From: Bordetella genomosp. 13
Lineage (GTDB): Bacteria; Pseudomonadota; Gammaproteobacteria; Burkholderiales; Burkholderiaceae_B
Assembly: GCF_007679965.1 (NCBI RefSeq)
Contig: NZ_VEHL01000001.1
Span: forward strand, 620,001-684,000
Reading direction: 5' to 3'
Length of the DNA: 64,000 nt
The notes under the pieces were generated by a model, which ran no database searches, was not told the origin of the DNA, and saw only the letters and a program-made list of their open reading frames with translations. Positions 17,800 through 28,400 of this stretch are shown one piece after another. Position numbers and translations under genes: made by a program. Positions within the stretch are counted from its first letter, which is position 1; each line of letters begins with the position of its first letter.

Positions 17800-18363
17800 A
17801 TGTCCATCGCCACGTATACCCGCGCCGCCGCGCCCGCGCTGCTGGCCTGCGGCGCCGCCATGCTGCTGTCCGCCTGCGCCGGCAAGCCCGGCCAGGCGTC
17901 CACCGAACCGCAGGTGCAGGCCCGCGCGCAGGGGCCCGGCGCGGCCAATGCCGCCACCAGCGCCGATTCTCTGGCGCAAACCTCCTGGGAATTGGTGCGC
18001 TGGGCGCAGCCCGACGGGCAGACGCGCGCCGTCCCGCCGCGCGGCGCCGCCGGCGAGCCCGTGCACCTGACCTTCCTGGCTCAGGGCCGCCAGTACCGCG
18101 TGGTGGGCTTCTCGGGCTGCAACCGCTACAGCGGCGCGTATCTGCTGCAAGGCGGCACGCTGGCCATCCAGACGCCCGGCGCCACGCGCATGGCCTGCGC
18201 GCAGCCGGAACTGGCCGCCTTCGAGACAGCCTATCTGCGCGCCCTGTCGCAGGTGAAGACGTTCACGCTGGACAGCGGCGGCGCGCCGCGCCGCCTGGCG
18301 TTCAACCTGCAAAGCGGCGAAGTGCTCGATTTCGTGCGCCGCGCGGATCCGCCCACGCCGTAA
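17800..18363 (+). CDS. META/HslJ-domain lipoprotein (first copy)
   Basis: A 187-residue predicted lipoprotein: signal LLACGAAMLLSACAGKPG with lipobox LSAC. A META (HslJ-type) domain follows: TSWELVRW near the start, VGFSGCNRYSGAYLLQGGTL in the middle, and a late LSQVKTFTL strand. META proteins are linked to heat, novobiocin or envelope stress in other bacteria; here the role is unknown. ACAGGAG sits 8 bp before the ATG. A paralogue lies 220 bp downstream in the same orientation with the same core motifs (SGCNxYSG, EVLDF.RRADP), indicating a tandem duplication. Confidence 0.85.
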   Translation: MSIATYTRAAAPALLACGAAMLLSACAGKPGQASTEPQVQARAQGPGAANAATSADSLAQTSWELVRWAQPDGQTRAVPPRGAAGEPVHLTFLAQGRQYRVVGFSGCNRYSGAYLLQGGTLAIQTPGATRMACAQPELAAFETAYLRALSQVKTFTLDSGGAPRRLAFNLQSGEVLDFVRRADPPTP

Positions 18364-18526
18364 GGCTTTCGTCCCGATCCGACTGCCATGCGCGGCCGGG
18401 CCGGTGCGAGCCGGGGCATGCTAGGGCGGCCTTGCCGCGGCTCTTGCCATCAGTCTCCGCGTGCTCCGGTCTTCCCCGCCTGCGGCTTGGGCGCCGCCTG
18501 CCGCGCGACGAGGGCGGCCGCCCGCC

Positions 18527-18532
18527 TACAAT
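18527..18532 (+). promoter_or_regulatory. Candidate -10 element for second META lipoprotein
   Basis: TACAAT lies 52 bp before the ATG at 18584, in an otherwise GC-rich spacer. No good -35 is present at 16-18 bp, so this is a partial promoter call only. Confidence 0.35.
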
Positions 18533-18583
18533 GCATGCTGCGCCGGCCGCCGTCTGGCCGGCGCAGGTTTTCCGGAGACCGCC

Positions 18584-19108
18584 ATGCGCCCACCCCTCGC
18601 ACGCCTGCTGCCGCTCGTCCTGCCCCTGGCATTGGCGGCCTGCGCTTCCCAGCCGCCCGCCGGCCGAGCCGCCACCTATGCGGCGGCCAGCCAGCACGAC
18701 GTGCTGGTCCAGACCACCTGGGAACTGGCGCGCTGGACGCGTCCCGGCGCCCCGCTGCGGCCCGTGCCGCATGCCGGGTCCAACCAGCAGCCCATCACGA
18801 TCAGCTTCATCCGCGAGCAGGGCCAGCCGCGCCTGTCGGGCTTCTCGGGCTGCAACACCTATTCCGGCCAGTACGTCCTGGCCAACGGCCTGCTGGTGGT
18901 GACCGACGCGCCGGTCAATTCGCGCATGGCCTGCCCGGACGCCGAGCGCGCCCGCCTCGAGCAGGATTACCTGGCCGCGCTGACCCGCATCACCGCCAGC
19001 CGCCTGGACAGCGACGTGCAGCCCAACCGGCTGACGCTGGTGCTGGACACGGGCGAGGTGCTCGATTTCGGCCGCCGCGCGGATCCCGTCGCGGGCGGAC
19101 GGATGTGA
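18584..19108 (+). CDS. META/HslJ-domain lipoprotein (second copy)
   Basis: A 174-residue predicted lipoprotein. The signal MRPPLARLLPLVLPLALAAC ends at the lipobox Cys. A META domain follows (TTWELARW, SGFSGCNTYSGQYVLANGL, MACPDAERARLEQDYLAAL) and the protein ends GEVLDFGRRADPVAGG. The core is clearly paralogous to the preceding gene, while the linkers differ. CGGAGA precedes the ATG by 5 bp; a longer open frame upstream is rejected because it would bury the signal peptide. The stop overlaps the GTG start proposed for trhO by 4 bp, so the two may be coupled. Confidence 0.85.
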   Translation: MRPPLARLLPLVLPLALAACASQPPAGRAATYAAASQHDVLVQTTWELARWTRPGAPLRPVPHAGSNQQPITISFIREQGQPRLSGFSGCNTYSGQYVLANGLLVVTDAPVNSRMACPDAERARLEQDYLAALTRITASRLDSDVQPNRLTLVLDTGEVLDFGRRADPVAGGRM

Positions 19109-19893
19109 AAGCAGCGGGCGTGGAAAAGACCGTGAAGGAAGCGGACCTGCAGGACCCGGCGGGCCGCGTGGCCAACATCGCGGCCTACAAATTCGTGACG
19201 CTGGACGACCTGCCGGCCCTGCGCGGCCAGATGCTGCAGCGCGCCGGCGATGCCGGCCTGAAGGGCACCGTCCTGCTTGCGCCCGAGGGCATCAACCTGT
19301 TCCTGGCGGGCACGGACGAAGGCATCCAGGGCTTCCTCGCCTGGCTGCGCGCGGACGCGCGCTTCGCCGACCTGGAAGCGAAGTTCAGTTGGTCCGGCGA
19401 CGTGCCCTTCGGCAAGATGCTGGTGAAGATCAAGCGCGAGATCATCCGCATGGACCATCCCGCCATCCGGCCCGAGGCCGGCCGCGCGCCCGGCGTGGAC
19501 GGTCCCACGCTGGCCCGCTGGCTGGCGCAGGGCCGCGACGATGCGGGCCGCGAACTGCTGCTGCTGGACACGCGCAATGCCTTCGAGGTGGACGTGGGCA
19601 CGTTCGAGGGCGCGGTGGATTGGCGCATCGACCGCTTCACGCAGTTTCCCGCGGCGGTGCAGGCGCACATGGACCAACTGCGCGACAAGACCGTGGTCAG
19701 CTTCTGCACGGGCGGCATCCGCTGCGAGAAGGCCGCCATCTACATGGCCGAGGCCGGCGTGCCGCACGTGCTGCAGCTGGAAGGCGGCATCCTGAAGTAC
19801 TTCGAACAGACCGGCGGGGTGGGCTTCAAGGGCCACTGCTTCGTGTTCGACGAACGCGTGGCGCTGGATCCGGCGCTGGCGCCGCAGGCCTGA
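19105..19893 (+). CDS. trhO: tRNA uridine(34) hydroxylase TrhO (rhodanese family)
   Basis: TrhO makes 5-hydroxyuridine at the tRNA wobble position. The product is 262 residues if the GTG at 19105 is used. The N-terminal acylphosphatase-like domain starts VANIAAYKFVTLDDLPALR and includes LLAPEGINLFLAG. The rhodanese domain has LLLDTRNAFEVDVGTFEGA and the active-site loop VVSFCTGGIRCEKAAIY with catalytic Cys. It is shorter than E. coli TrhO (about 350 residues), like other betaproteobacterial members. The start is uncertain: in-frame GTGs also lie at 19120 and 19132. It converges on metG. Confidence 0.88.
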   Translation: MKAAGVEKTVKEADLQDPAGRVANIAAYKFVTLDDLPALRGQMLQRAGDAGLKGTVLLAPEGINLFLAGTDEGIQGFLAWLRADARFADLEAKFSWSGDVPFGKMLVKIKREIIRMDHPAIRPEAGRAPGVDGPTLARWLAQGRDDAGRELLLLDTRNAFEVDVGTFEGAVDWRIDRFTQFPAAVQAHMDQLRDKTVVSFCTGGIRCEKAAIYMAEAGVPHVLQLEGGILKYFEQTGGVGFKGHCFVFDERVALDPALAPQA

Positions 19894-19938
19894 GCGCCGC
19901 GCGGGCACCCCCTCCCTGCGCGGCTTGGCGGGGCGCTC

Positions 19939-22032
19939 TCAGCGGACGCGCATGCCGGGCTGCGCACCGGGCCACGGCTCCAGCACGTAGATGCCGGGGT
20001 TGGCCTTCTCGTCGGCGTGGCTGCCCGCCAGGACCATGCCTTCGGAGACGCCGAACTTCATCTTGCGCGGCGCCAGGTTTGCGACCATGACGGTCAGCTT
20101 GCCGATCAGGTCGGTGGGCTGGTAGGCCGACTTGATACCCGAGAACACGTTGCGGTGGCGGCCTTCGCCCACGTCCAGGGTCAGGCGCAGCAGCTTGGTC
20201 GAGCCTTCGACTTCCTCGCAGTTCACGATCCTGGCGATGCGCAGGTCGATCTTGGCGAAGTCGTCGATGGTGATGGTGTCGGCCAGCGGTTCACCGCCGG
20301 GCACGGCGGCCGGCTCGGCGGGCGCCTCGGGCGCGGCGGCCTCGGCCGGCGGTTCGAACAGGGCGTCCAGCAGCTTCGGATCGACCCGCTGCATCAGGTG
20401 CTGGAACGGCGCCACGCGCTGCGGCAGCTGGCCGGCATCGGCCCACGTGAAGCTGTCAGTGCCGCCGAACAGTTCGCGCGCGACGCGGTCGGACAGGGCG
20501 GGCAGCACCGGCGCCAGCATGACCGACAGGGCCTTGAAGCCGGCCAGCGCGCGCGAGCAGATGTCCTGCAGCGCCAGCTTGCGGGCGTCGTCGGCATTGG
20601 CCCAGTCCTTGGCCAGCACCCAGGGCTGCGCGCTGTCGAACGCCTGGTTGATGCGGTCGGCGTGCGCCATGATCTCGCGGATGGCACGGTTGTATTCGCG
20701 CGCCTCGAAGGCGGCGCGGATGGACTCGGCCTGCGCGGCGAACTCGGCCGACAGCGCGGCGGTGTCGCCGGCATAGGCCAGCGCGCCGTCGAAATGCTTG
20801 GTGATGAAGTTGGCCGCTCGGCTGGCGATGTTGACGTACTTGCCCACCAGGTCGCTGTTGACGCGCGCCACGAAGTCTTCGGGATTGAAGTCCATGTCCT
20901 CGACGCGGGCGTTCAGCTTGGCGGCCATGTAGTAGCGCAGCCACTCGGCGTTCATGCCCAGTTCCAGGTAGCGCAGCGGCGAGATTCCGGTGCCGCGGCT
21001 CTTGGACATCTTCTCGCCGCTGACGGTGATGAAGCCGTGCACGTTGATCGCGTCCGGCGTCTTGCGGCCGGCGAACTTCAGCATGGCGGGCCAGAACAGC
21101 GCGTGGAAGTAGATGATGTCCTTGCCGATGAAGTGCACCTGCTCGGTGGAGCCGGCCGGATCCAGCAGCGCGTCGAAGTCCAGGCCCTTGGCCTGGCAGT
21201 ACGACTGCAGCGAGGCCAGGTAGCCCACCGGGGCGTCCAGCCACACGTAGAAGTACTTGCCCGGCGCGTCGGGGATTTCAATGCCGAAGTAGGGCGCGTC
21301 GCGCGAGATGTCCCAGTCGCCCAGCTTGGCCTCGCCGTCGTCGGCGCCCAGCCATTCGCGCGTCTTGGCCAGCATCTCGGACTGCAGGCGCGGCGTGCCG
21401 GCAGCGTTGGCGCCGGCCGTCCAGTCGCGCAGGAATTCCACGCAGCGCGGGTCCGACAGCTTGAAGAAGAAGTGGTCCGACGACTTCATCACCGGCGTGG
21501 CGCCGGTCAGCGACGAGTACGGGTTGATGAGGTCGGTGGGCGCGTAGGCGGAGCCACAGACCTCGCACGAGTCGCCGTACTGGTCCTTGGAATGGCACTT
21601 GGGGCACTCGCCCTTGATGTACCGGTCGGCCAGGAACATGCCCTTGACCGGGTCGTAGAACTGCTCGATGGTGCGTGTCTCGATGAACCCCTGGTCGCGC
21701 AGCGCGATGTAGATGCCCTGCGACAGCGCCACGTTCTCGGGCGTGTCGGTGGAGTGCCAGTGGTCGAAACGGACGTGGAAACCGTTGAGGTAGGTGGGCC
21801 GCTCGGCGGCGTAGCGCGCCACCAGCTGCTGCGGCGTGATGCCTTCCTTCTCCGCCTTCAGCATGATCGGCGCGCCGTGCGCATCGTCGGCGCCCACGAA
21901 GTGCACCGTATGGCCCGCCATGCGCATCGCCCGCACCCAGATGTCGGCCTGGATGTATTCCATGATGTGGCCGATGTGGAACGAACCGTTGGCGTAGGGC
22001 AGGGCGGTGGTGACGAAAAGCGTGCGTGACAT
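19939..22032 (-). CDS. metG: Methionyl-tRNA synthetase
   Basis: The enzyme charges tRNA-Met in the cytoplasm. The 697-residue protein has the class I HIGH motif in [16 protein letters not shown] near residue 19 and a KMSKS loop ([11 protein letters not shown]). It has a four-Cys zinc knuckle ([11 protein letters not shown], then CEVCGSAY) and a C-terminal EMAPII-like tRNA-binding domain (about 590-697, [20 protein letters not shown]) giving the dimeric long form. An Ala/Pro-rich linker precedes that domain. It is transcribed leftward alone, convergent with trhO. A candidate -10 lies upstream at 22069. Confidence 0.97.
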   Translation of the reverse strand: MSRTLFVTTALPYANGSFHIGHIMEYIQADIWVRAMRMAGHTVHFVGADDAHGAPIMLKAEKEGITPQQLVARYAAERPTYLNGFHVRFDHWHSTDTPENVALSQGIYIALRDQGFIETRTIEQFYDPVKGMFLADRYIKGECPKCHSKDQYGDSCEVCGSAYAPTDLINPYSSLTGATPVMKSSDHFFFKLSDPRCVEFLRDWTAGANAAGTPRLQSEMLAKTREWLGADDGEAKLGDWDISRDAPYFGIEIPDAPGKYFYVWLDAPVGYLASLQSYCQAKGLDFDALLDPAGSTEQVHFIGKDIIYFHALFWPAMLKFAGRKTPDAINVHGFITVSGEKMSKSRGTGISPLRYLELGMNAEWLRYYMAAKLNARVEDMDFNPEDFVARVNSDLVGKYVNIASRAANFITKHFDGALAYAGDTAALSAEFAAQAESIRAAFEAREYNRAIREIMAHADRINQAFDSAQPWVLAKDWANADDARKLALQDICSRALAGFKALSVMLAPVLPALSDRVARELFGGTDSFTWADAGQLPQRVAPFQHLMQRVDPKLLDALFEPPAEAAAPEAPAEPAAVPGGEPLADTITIDDFAKIDLRIARIVNCEEVEGSTKLLRLTLDVGEGRHRNVFSGIKSAYQPTDLIGKLTVMVANLAPRKMKFGVSEGMVLAGSHADEKANPGIYVLEPWPGAQPGMRVR

Positions 22033-22068
22033 GGCGGGTCGGCGTATGACGGAGAGTCGGGGCCGGCT

Positions 22069-22074
22069 ATTTTA
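22069..22074 (-). promoter_or_regulatory. Candidate metG promoter -10 element
   Basis: On the minus strand TAAAAT lies 37 bp before the metG ATG. Just upstream is a short palindrome CTTTCC-GCG-GGAAAG (22078-22092). The -35 is not clear. Confidence 0.4.
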
Positions 22075-22122
22075 GGTCTTTCCCGCGGAAAGCATCCGCG
22101 GGGCACGCACGGGCCGGGCCGC

Positions 22123-22395
22123 TCAGCGGATTTCGCGGGCCTCGACGTCGATGATGTCGCCGCCGGCGGGTTGCGCGAAAGGCGCCGGGCCGCCGGGGAA
22201 GGGGCCGGGCGCCGCGCGCCGCTGGCTCCAGTAGGCGCGGGCGCCGAAGGGCTTGCCGCGCACCTTGGCCACGACGTACAGGATGCCCACCGCCACGGCG
22301 GTGGAGATCATGAAGACCAGCGCCATGGCCATGCCGATGAGACCGAGGACGGCGAAGAGGGCGGCGCGGACGAAGCGGGAGAGAATATCGTTCAT
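22123..22395 (-). CDS. Small membrane protein of unknown function
   Basis: A 90-residue protein starting MNDILSRFVRAALFAVLGLI. It has one long or two short hydrophobic helices (about residues 10-45, LGLIGMAMALVFMISTAVAVGILYVV). A basic patch follows (KVRGKPFGARAYWSQRR), then a Pro/Gly-rich tail ending IIDVEAREIR. The family is not recognised. The ATG at 22395 is chosen because it begins the hydrophobic domain; no good ribosome site is seen. It lies between metG (same strand, 90 bp downstream) and divergent apbC (101 bp away). Function is unknown. Confidence 0.65.
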   Translation of the reverse strand: MNDILSRFVRAALFAVLGLIGMAMALVFMISTAVAVGILYVVAKVRGKPFGARAYWSQRRAAPGPFPGGPAPFAQPAGGDIIDVEAREIR

Positions 22396-22496
22396 GTAGA
22401 TAGGATGTAAAACACAGCGGAAGGTTCCCGCATATCCGCTATCCTTGGGGGCAACGGCGGGGCGGATTCCCGCGCTGCCCATGGAACCCTGGTCTT

Positions 22497-23585
22497 ATGA
22501 GTATAGCGACGATAGAGCAGATACGCGGCGCCCTGCGCGCGGCGCACGATCCCATCACCGGCAAGGACCTCAGCGCTTTTGTAAAAGATCGTGACATCCG
22601 CCTGGAAGGCGGCGTCGCCGCCAAGGTCGAGTTGGGCTACCCCGCCGGGCCCATCGCGGGCGAAGTGCGTCAGGCGGCGCAGGCCGCGCTGGCCAGCGCC
22701 GGATTCGCGCAGGCCCAGGTCGACGTCACCTGGAACGTCGCCACGCATGCCGTGCAGAAGGGCCTGAAGCCGCTGCCGGGCGTGCGCAACATCATCGCAG
22801 TCGCCTCGGGCAAGGGCGGCGTGGGCAAGAGCACCACGGCCGTCAACCTGGCCCTGGCGCTGGCCGCCGACGGGGCGCGCGTGGGCGTGCTGGACGCCGA
22901 CATCTATGGCCCCAGCGTGCCCACCATGCTGGGCATCACCGGCCGTCCAGAAAGTCCCGACAACAAGTCGATGAATCCGCTGCATGGCCACGGCCTGCAG
23001 GCCAATTCCATCGGTTTTCTCATCGACGCCGATTCGCCGGCCATCTGGCGCGGCCCCATGGTCACGCAGGCGCTGGAACAGCTGCTGCGCCAGACCAACT
23101 GGGACAACCTCGACTACCTGATCGTCGACATGCCTCCCGGCACAGGCGACGTGGCCCTCACGCTGTCGCAGAAGGTGCCGGTGGTGGGCGCGGTCATCGT
23201 CACCACCCCCCAGGACATCGCGCTGCTGGATGCGCGCCGCGGCCTGCGCATGTTCCAGAAGGTCGAGGTGCCGGTGCTGGGCGTGGTCGAGAACATGGCC
23301 ATGCACGTGTGCTCGCAATGCGGCCACACCGAACACATCTTCGGCGAGGGCGGCGGACGCCGCATGGCGGACCAGTACGACGTGCCGTGGCTGGGCAGCC
23401 TGCCGCTGACCCTCGGCATCCGGGAACAGACCGACGCGGGCAATCCGACCGTGGCGGCCGATCCAACCAGCGAAGCAGCGGGCCTGTACCGCGGCATCGC
23501 GCGCAAACTGGCCGCCGGCGTGGCGGCGTTGCCGCGCGACATGGCGGGCAAATTTCCCTCCATCGTCGTGCAGCAACCATCCTGA
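22497..23585 (+). CDS. apbC: Iron-sulfur cluster carrier ATPase ApbC/Mrp
   Basis: This is a P-loop NTPase that carries and delivers Fe-S clusters in the cytoplasm. The 362-residue protein has an N-terminal MIP18/DUF59-like domain (about 1-90, DPITGKDLSAFVKDRDI) and a deviant Walker A ASGKGGVGKSTTAVNLA near 104-113. It has switch motif DADIYGPSVP, Walker B-like YLIVDMPPGTGD, and the cluster-binding CxxC in HVCSQCGHTEHIF. All key residues are present. tamA starts 3 bp after the stop, so apbC-tamA-tamB probably form one operon. The spacer to the divergent small membrane gene is only 101 bp. Confidence 0.95.
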   Translation: MSIATIEQIRGALRAAHDPITGKDLSAFVKDRDIRLEGGVAAKVELGYPAGPIAGEVRQAAQAALASAGFAQAQVDVTWNVATHAVQKGLKPLPGVRNIIAVASGKGGVGKSTTAVNLALALAADGARVGVLDADIYGPSVPTMLGITGRPESPDNKSMNPLHGHGLQANSIGFLIDADSPAIWRGPMVTQALEQLLRQTNWDNLDYLIVDMPPGTGDVALTLSQKVPVVGAVIVTTPQDIALLDARRGLRMFQKVEVPVLGVVENMAMHVCSQCGHTEHIFGEGGGRRMADQYDVPWLGSLPLTLGIREQTDAGNPTVAADPTSEAAGLYRGIARKLAAGVAALPRDMAGKFPSIVVQQPS

Positions 23586-23588
23586 CGC

Positions 23589-25478
23589 ATGCGCGAGGCT
23601 GTACGCTCGCTTGCGCTGGGTATGTTGGCATTTGCCGCGGGCGCCGCGCACGCGGCGGTGCCTGAAGTCGTCATCGATCCGGGCGGGGTGCCGCCCGCCG
23701 CGCTGCAAAGCATTACCACCGCCGTCGACGCCATCAAGCGGCTGGCCGCCGACCAGGATGGCGGCGAGGCCAGCCGGCTGCGCCGCCGCGCGCGCGACGC
23801 CACGCTGGCCGCGCTGGCCACGCAGGGGTATTTCACGGCCAAGGTCACGCTGGCGCCCGGCACCGACGTGGCGGGCGATACCTGGGACATCGTCATCGAG
23901 CCCGGCCCGCGCGCCGCGATCGATACGGTCGACCTTCAGTTCACCGGCCGCGTCACGCGCCCCGAATACGCCGAGCGTATCGCCGGCTGGCGCAAGGGCT
24001 GGACCCTGCAGCAGGGCAAGCCCTTCATCAACGCCGACTGGAACAAGGCCAAGTCCGACCTGCTGCAATCGGTGATGGATCGCGATTTCCTGCTGGCGCG
24101 CCTGACGGATTCGTCGGCCGAGGTCGACGCCGAGACCGCGCGCGTGCACCTGAAGGTCTCCATCGACAGCGGCCCGCTGGTGCGCATGGGCGCGCTGAAG
24201 ATCGAGGGCCTGGAGCGCGTGCCCGAGCGGCTGATCGGCCGCTACGTCGATTACCCGCAAGGCCAGCCGTACCGCCAGGAGCAGCTGGACCAGTGGCAAC
24301 AGGAGTTGCAGTCCACCGCGTTCTTCCGCGGCGCCTTCGTGTCGCTCGACACCGTGGCGCTGGACGCCACGCCCGAAGAGCTGCGCCGTCCGGCCGATAC
24401 CAAGGCCGCGGCCGCGGCGCCGGCCGGCGATCCCGCCGTGGCGGGCGGACCGACGCCGCCCACGCAAGGCGGCAGGCGTCCCGATTCCGACGGCGAGGTC
24501 ACGCTGCCCGTGCAGGTGCGCGTGGTCGAGGCGCCGGCCAAGCGCGCGGCCGCCTCCATCGGCGTGGACGACGAGGCCGGCGTGCGCGTGGAAGGTACCT
24601 ATCGGCAGAACGTCGTATTCGGCCATCCGCTGACCATGGAAACCGGCGCCAGCGTGGACCGCCTGCGCCAGCGGGCCTATGCGGACTTCCTGCTGCCGCC
24701 GGATTCGCGCGGCCGCAAGGATTCCATCGGCGTGCTGGCCGACCGATCCGACATCGAAGGCCTGCAGGTCACGCGCTTCGCGCTGGGCGCCACGCGCCTG
24801 CAGGAGCGCAAGGGCGCGGGCGACAGCCGCGTCGAATACGAGACGCGCTGGGGCGCGCTGCTGGCGCAGGACCACATCCAGATCGACGACGGGGACAAGT
24901 ACGACCTGCCGACCGCCACGCTGACGGCCGAGTGGCTGCGGCGCGACGTCGACAGCAAATACGATCCGCGCGAGGGCAACCTGATCGCGGTGGGCGGCGG
25001 CGTGGGCGTGGTGCTCAATTCCGGCGAGCCCTACACGCGCCTGCGCGTGCGCGGCCAGAAGTGGTGGCCGGTGGGCGAGCGCGACGTGCTGACGCTGCGC
25101 GGCGAGATGGGCAGGATCTGGTCCAACGCCGACGTGCGCGTGCCGGACGATTTCGGCTTCCGTGCGGGCGGCGCGCGCTCGATCCGTGGCTACCGCTACC
25201 AGAGCATCGGCGAACGCCGCGATGGCGCCGTCGTCGGCGCGGCCACGCTGGCGGTGGCCAGCATCGAGTACGACCACTACTTCGACGAACGCTTCGGCAT
25301 GGGCGTGTTCATCGACGCGGGCGATGCCGCGCAGTCGTTTGGCGACATGGACATCGCGTTGGGCTACGGCGTGGGCGCGCGCGTGCGGACCCCCGCCGGA
25401 CCGCTGTTCCTGGACGTGGCGTACGGCCAGCGCGAGCGTGACCTGCGCCTGCATTTCTCGCTGGGGATCGCGTTTTGA
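23589..25478 (+). CDS. tamA: Translocation and assembly module outer-membrane protein TamA
   Basis: TamA is an Omp85-family barrel that, with TamB, assembles certain outer-membrane proteins and moves phospholipids. The 629-residue protein has a signal peptide (LALGMLAFAAGAAHA) and POTRA domains across about 25-290. A 45-residue Ala/Pro/Gly-rich insert lies at about 275-305. A 16-strand barrel follows, with lid-lock motif RGYRYQSIGERRDG and terminal LHFSLGIAF ending in Phe. The length suits the family. It starts 3 bp after apbC and overlaps tamB by 4 bp. Confidence 0.93.
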   Translation: MREAVRSLALGMLAFAAGAAHAAVPEVVIDPGGVPPAALQSITTAVDAIKRLAADQDGGEASRLRRRARDATLAALATQGYFTAKVTLAPGTDVAGDTWDIVIEPGPRAAIDTVDLQFTGRVTRPEYAERIAGWRKGWTLQQGKPFINADWNKAKSDLLQSVMDRDFLLARLTDSSAEVDAETARVHLKVSIDSGPLVRMGALKIEGLERVPERLIGRYVDYPQGQPYRQEQLDQWQQELQSTAFFRGAFVSLDTVALDATPEELRRPADTKAAAAAPAGDPAVAGGPTPPTQGGRRPDSDGEVTLPVQVRVVEAPAKRAAASIGVDDEAGVRVEGTYRQNVVFGHPLTMETGASVDRLRQRAYADFLLPPDSRGRKDSIGVLADRSDIEGLQVTRFALGATRLQERKGAGDSRVEYETRWGALLAQDHIQIDDGDKYDLPTATLTAEWLRRDVDSKYDPREGNLIAVGGGVGVVLNSGEPYTRLRVRGQKWWPVGERDVLTLRGEMGRIWSNADVRVPDDFGFRAGGARSIRGYRYQSIGERRDGAVVGAATLAVASIEYDHYFDERFGMGVFIDAGDAAQSFGDMDIALGYGVGARVRTPAGPLFLDVAYGQRERDLRLHFSLGIAF

Positions 25479-28400
25479 AACGACGGCTGTACGCCTTCCT
25501 GCGCCTTTGCCTGGTGTGGGTGCTGCCGGGCATGCTGATGTTGCTGGTGGTGGCGCTGGGCTTCTCGCTGTGGCTGCTGGGCACGCCCAGCGGCACGCGC
25601 CTGCTGCTGTCCACCGCCATCGAACAGCTTGACGGCGAGGTGGCGGGCATCGAGGGCAGCGTGCTGGACGACCTGCGCATCGGGCATCTGCGCGTGGCCT
25701 TGCCCGGCACCGAGGTCGAGCTGGACACCCTGCGCGTGGACATCGACTGGCCCGCGCTGTGGCAGCGCACGCTGCACGTGCGCGAGCTGTCCGCCGCCAC
25801 AGCGCGCGTGGCGTTGACCACGCAGCCGCCGGCGGCGGACGAGCCGCCCGGCGAGCCCTTCACGCAGCTGGCACTGCCCGGCGAACTGACGGTGGACCGC
25901 CTGGCGCTGGGGGCGTTCTCGTTGACGCAGGACGGCCAGGCGCTGCCCGTGTCGCTGGACAACCTGAATGCCAGCCTGAACGCAGGCGCCGAGGGCGCAC
26001 GGCTGCGGATCGCCAGCCTGCGCGTGGGGCATGAACTGGCCCAGGCCGACGTGCACGGCACGGCGGACCTGCCCAGGCTGGCCGCGCCGTGGCCGTTCAC
26101 CGCGCAATTGAATGTGGACGCGCGCGGCGCGGGACCGGATTCGCCGTTGTGCGTGGACGCGATGTGGACGCGCAGCGGCATGGGCGGGGCGCCCGATGAG
26201 ACGAAGAAGCCGGCCGCCGCGAAGGGCAAGGGCGGCAAGACCGCATCGGCATCGAAGGCCGCGGCCAAGGATGCGCGCGGCAAGGCGGCGGCGTCGAAGG
26301 ACGGCGCCAGGAACGCGTCCTCGCCAGCCGCGGCCAGCATGGGCCAGGCCGATGGGTCCGGCAGTCAGATTGAAATCTCCAAGGCGGATCCGGCGCAGGC
26401 CGGCGCTTCATCGAGCGCCGCGATACCGGCACAAGCCGGCCAGCCCGCCGCGCCCCGGCCCGTCTACACCGCCTGCCCGGTGCAGCTTCAGGCCGAGGCC
26501 TCCGGTTCGCTGGAGCAGATCCATGCCGTGCTGCAAGCCCGCGGCGGCCGCCTGACCATGCTCGCCCAGGCGCTGCTGGCGCCCGCCGATGCCTTCCCGG
26601 TGCGCAACGCCACCATCGACGTGCAGCGCGACGGCAAGCCCACGCTGGCCGCCACGCTCGACTGGCAGTCCGTGGCCGGCCAGCCTGGCGTGCAGCGCCT
26701 GCTGGCGCACCTGCAGGCCGAAAAACTGGATCTGGGCGGACTGCTGGGCCCCGGCATGCCGGGCGCGCTGCTCAGCGCGCGCGCCGCCGTGGACGCCGAA
26801 GTGGCCGACATGAAGATCGTGCGCCGCGCCGATGTGGAATTGAACATCGAAGAGGGCAGCCGCTGGAACGGCCAGCCGCTGTCGGGCAAGGCTAGCGGAC
26901 ACCTGGCGGTCGATGCGCAGGCCCAACAGGTCATGGCCGCGCAGTTGGCGCAGGGCTCGGCGCCAACTGCGCCGGGCGCGACGGGGGCGCAGGCCGCGCA
27001 GAACATGCCAGGCGCAACGATGCCACAGGCCACGCCGGGCGGCGACGCGGCGTCTTCCCCGGCGACATCATCCGCCGGCGCGGCCTCGTCCGGCACGCCG
27101 CAGGCCGCTGCTCGGGGCGCTTCCAGCGGGGCGAGTCCCGCGTCGAAACCGGCGTACGGTTCGCCCGGTCCGGCCGGCAATCCGCCGCCTTCCGGCGACG
27201 CGGGACCGTCCGCCGCCGCATCCCAGCCTCCCGGCCTGCCCGCCGGCTGGCGCATCGACGGCGTCGACGTCGACCTGCGCCTGGGCCCCAATCGCGTGCA
27301 GGCCAAGGGCAGCATGGGCGCCGAGGATGGCGCGCTGACGCTGGACGCCGCGGCGCCCAGCCTGGCGGCGTTCTGGCCCGACCTGCCGGGCGGCGCGAAG
27401 CTGCAGGCCAAGGTGGACGGTACCGTCGCGCGCCATCGCGCCACGCTGGACGCCGCCTACACGCCGGCCAACAGCCGCGCCGGCCTGCTGGGCCGCGCGC
27501 CGGCCCAGGCCAGGCTGGCGCTGGACGGCGGCTGGGGCCCGGGACCGGCGACGGCGCAGGGCGGCGCAACGCTCATCGGCTATCGCGGCACGCTGGCGCG
27601 CCTGGATGCGTCCAGCGCCGGCTTCGCCGCCGCCATCGAGAAACCCATGACGTTCGCCTACCTGCCCGGCGCCGCCGCGCCGGCCTGGCAGACGCAGGTG
27701 GGAGCCACCGTGCTGGCCGTCACCTTTCCGGACAAGCAGCGCATCGTGCTGGCCCATGGCGGCTCGCGTGCCGGCGCCAACCGCTGGGAGACCACCGGCC
27801 AGGTCGACAATCTGGTCATCACCGCGGAGATGGTCCGGCAGCTGAGCCGCGCGCTCGACCCGGGCGCGCTGGACGCCGAGGCCCGCCGCGAGGCCAACCG
27901 CGTCAACGCCGCCGCGCAGGGGCCGCGCCGCATCGCGCTGGACGCCACCTGGGACCTGCGCTTTGCCGGCGCATTGGGCGGGAAGGTGCACATCGCGCGC
28001 CGCGACGGCGACCTGCGCATCCCCGGCGATCCGCCGATCCCGCTAGGCCTGCGCCAGTTGGCGCTGGATCTGACCGCGACGCCCACGGGCGGCGCCGCCA
28101 GCCGCCTGAATGCCACGCTGGACGTGCGCACCGAGAAAATGGGCACCATCCGCGGCCAGGCCAATGCGGTGCTGGCCGGCCTGGGCCTGGACCAGCGCCA
28201 GCCGATCCGCGCCAGCCTGGACGCCGACATCGACGACCTGGCCTGGGTCAGCCTGTTCACGGGCGACGCGCTGGAGGTCGGCGGCGAGATCGATGCCAAC
28301 CTGCAGGCCCAGGGCACGCTGGCCGGCGGCTGGGCCGCCACGGGCACGGTGCGCGGCCAGAAACTGCGCGTGGTTCGGGTGGACGACGGCGTGCGCCTGA

